Assembly: GCA_045645205.1 (NCBI GenBank)
Contig: JAZRIJ010000077.1
Span: 1 to 5,679 of the forward strand
Direction: 5' to 3'
DNA length: 5,679 nucleotides
DNA from: RGIG1995 sp045645205
GTDB taxonomy: Bacteria > Bacillota > Clostridia > Oscillospirales > CAG-272
The notes below the pieces were generated by a model. That model was not told the origin of the DNA. It saw nothing but the letters and a program-made list of their open reading frames with translations, and ran no database searches. This document shows positions 5,296 to 5,679 of this stretch, piece after piece (position 1 is the stretch's first letter; every line of letters begins with the position of its first letter). The translations under genes were made by a program, and so were the position numbers.

Positions 5296-5468
5296 GCGAC
5301 ATAACTAAATAAGAACGTATCTTGTGGGAAGTATTTTTATTTTCGGTAAAAATACATTCTCCTATTTTGACGTTCTCACATGATATGTTCAAAAAGTTGT
5401 GTCGCAGCAATCGGAGCAATGTGTTTTTCAGGCGCGTTAACCTCGGTTGCGCGCCTTTTTTATTTTTT
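5296..5468 (+). ncRNA. Structured RNA, copy 2: probable independent small RNA gene
   Basis: About 170 nucleotides run from the predicted start to the terminator U-tract. It repeats the fold of copy 1: P1 pairs 5348-5362 with 5413-5428 (bulged C5417), P2 pairs 5365-5373 with 5385-5394 (bulged T5388, loop 5374-5384) and P3 is at 5397-5410. P2 keeps pairing although two adjacent pairs are swapped relative to copy 1: G5369-C5390 for A4460-T4481 and A5370-T5389 for G4461-C4480. A further hairpin not found in copy 1, GTATTTTTA (5331-5339) with TAAAAATAC (5347-5355), overlaps the 5' arm of P1. No gene follows on the plus strand to the window end, so a riboswitch for a neighbouring gene is unlikely. 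I infer a trans-acting small RNA of unknown target; I do not recognise the family. Confidence 0.75.
5431..5468 (+). terminator. Intrinsic terminator of RNA copy 2
   Basis: GGCGCG (5431-5436) pairs with CGCGCC (5450-5455), with AAC/GTT above it and a CTCG loop in place of the TTCG of copy 1. A T-rich tract with one A (5456-5468) follows. Confidence 0.9.
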
Positions 5469-5515
5469 ACAATACCGTGTTTTCTCATTGTTGCGGCACT
5501 TTCTAATTTTAAACG

Positions 5516-5560
5516 AGGCTGAGTCAAAAGCGATACACAACGCTTAAGGCTCAGCCTTTT
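5516..5560. terminator. Long stem-loop, possible terminator
   Basis: AGGCTGAG (5516-5523) pairs perfectly with CTCAGCCT (5550-5557). The stem extends through T-G and C-G pairs, two A-A mismatches, then AAGCG/CGCTT (5528-5532 with 5541-5545). Only four T follow on the plus strand and three on the minus strand, so termination strength is uncertain. Confidence 0.55.
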
Positions 5561-5632
5561 GCTATGAATAAGCGAAAGCATAATCAATACTAAAGAATAA
5601 AAAGCTCCAAAACGAGTAAAAAAGAGCATACG

Positions 5633-5663
5633 AAAAAAGAGGTATGTGAAAACCTCGCTTTTT
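5633..5663 (-). terminator. Bidirectional terminator-like hairpin near the right edge
   Basis: GAGGT (5639-5643) pairs with ACCTC (5652-5656). Six A precede it on the plus strand, giving six T on the minus strand directly after the stem, and TTTTT (5659-5663) follows on the plus strand. It best fits the end of a minus-strand gene lying beyond the window, with a short 5-bp core stem. Confidence 0.5.
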
Positions 5664-5679
5664 GGGAAAATATTTAATT

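Noticed and set aside
5126..5629. Minus-strand ORF of 167 codons
   Set aside because: It runs antisense through RNA copy 2, its promoter, repeat C and repeat R, with no ribosome binding site or recognisable domain; it is an open frame by chance.

Overview
The window suggests a low-to-moderate GC Gram-positive of the Clostridia, probably a gut Ruminococcaceae/Oscillospiraceae-type organism. The basis is the strong GGAGG-type ribosome binding sites, the Bacillus/Clostridium-type PurF with a propeptide and four iron-sulfur cysteines, and intergenic dispersed repeats of a type I associate with such genomes. The taxon is an inference; no marker here fixes it.

Positions 1-302 are a regulatory leader. 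A near-ideal promoter (TTGACA-N17-TATAAT, 45-73) drives a 37-codon, Cys/His-rich small ORF (109-222) with a perfect Shine-Dalgarno. A strong intrinsic terminator (229-257) follows, and purE begins 46 bases after its stem-loop and U-tract. I see no other convincing promoter before purE, so the purine operon lies behind a terminator. This looks like leader-peptide attenuation that may sense cysteine or cysteinyl-tRNA, although no convincing antiterminator is visible.

Positions 303-4429 hold a tight plus-strand operon for de novo purine synthesis: purE (AIR/N5-CAIR carboxylation step), purF (first committed step), purN (first formyl transfer) and purH (last two steps to IMP). Gaps are 35, 1 and 29 bases. 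purC, purM and purD, which often lie among these genes in Clostridia, are absent from the cluster, and so is purK.

Positions 4430-5679 contain no confident protein gene but a good deal of structure. Two copies of a previously unnamed (to me) structured RNA lie exactly 910 bases apart (4436-4550 and about 5296-5468). Each has a long closing helix, a hairpin with an 11-base loop, a small hairpin and an intrinsic terminator. The copies differ by compensatory base changes that keep the helices, which is good evidence that the RNA fold is selected. Copy 1 forms the 3' end of the pur mRNA. Copy 2 has its own extended -10 promoter (5261-5289) and looks like an independent small RNA gene. An extra upstream hairpin in copy 2 competes with its closing helix.

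Between the two copies lie at least three families of short dispersed palindromic repeats, two of them present as inverted pairs, plus one doubtful 25-codon ORF. The last 160 bases hold two to three terminator-like hairpins, probably serving a minus-strand gene beyond the right edge.
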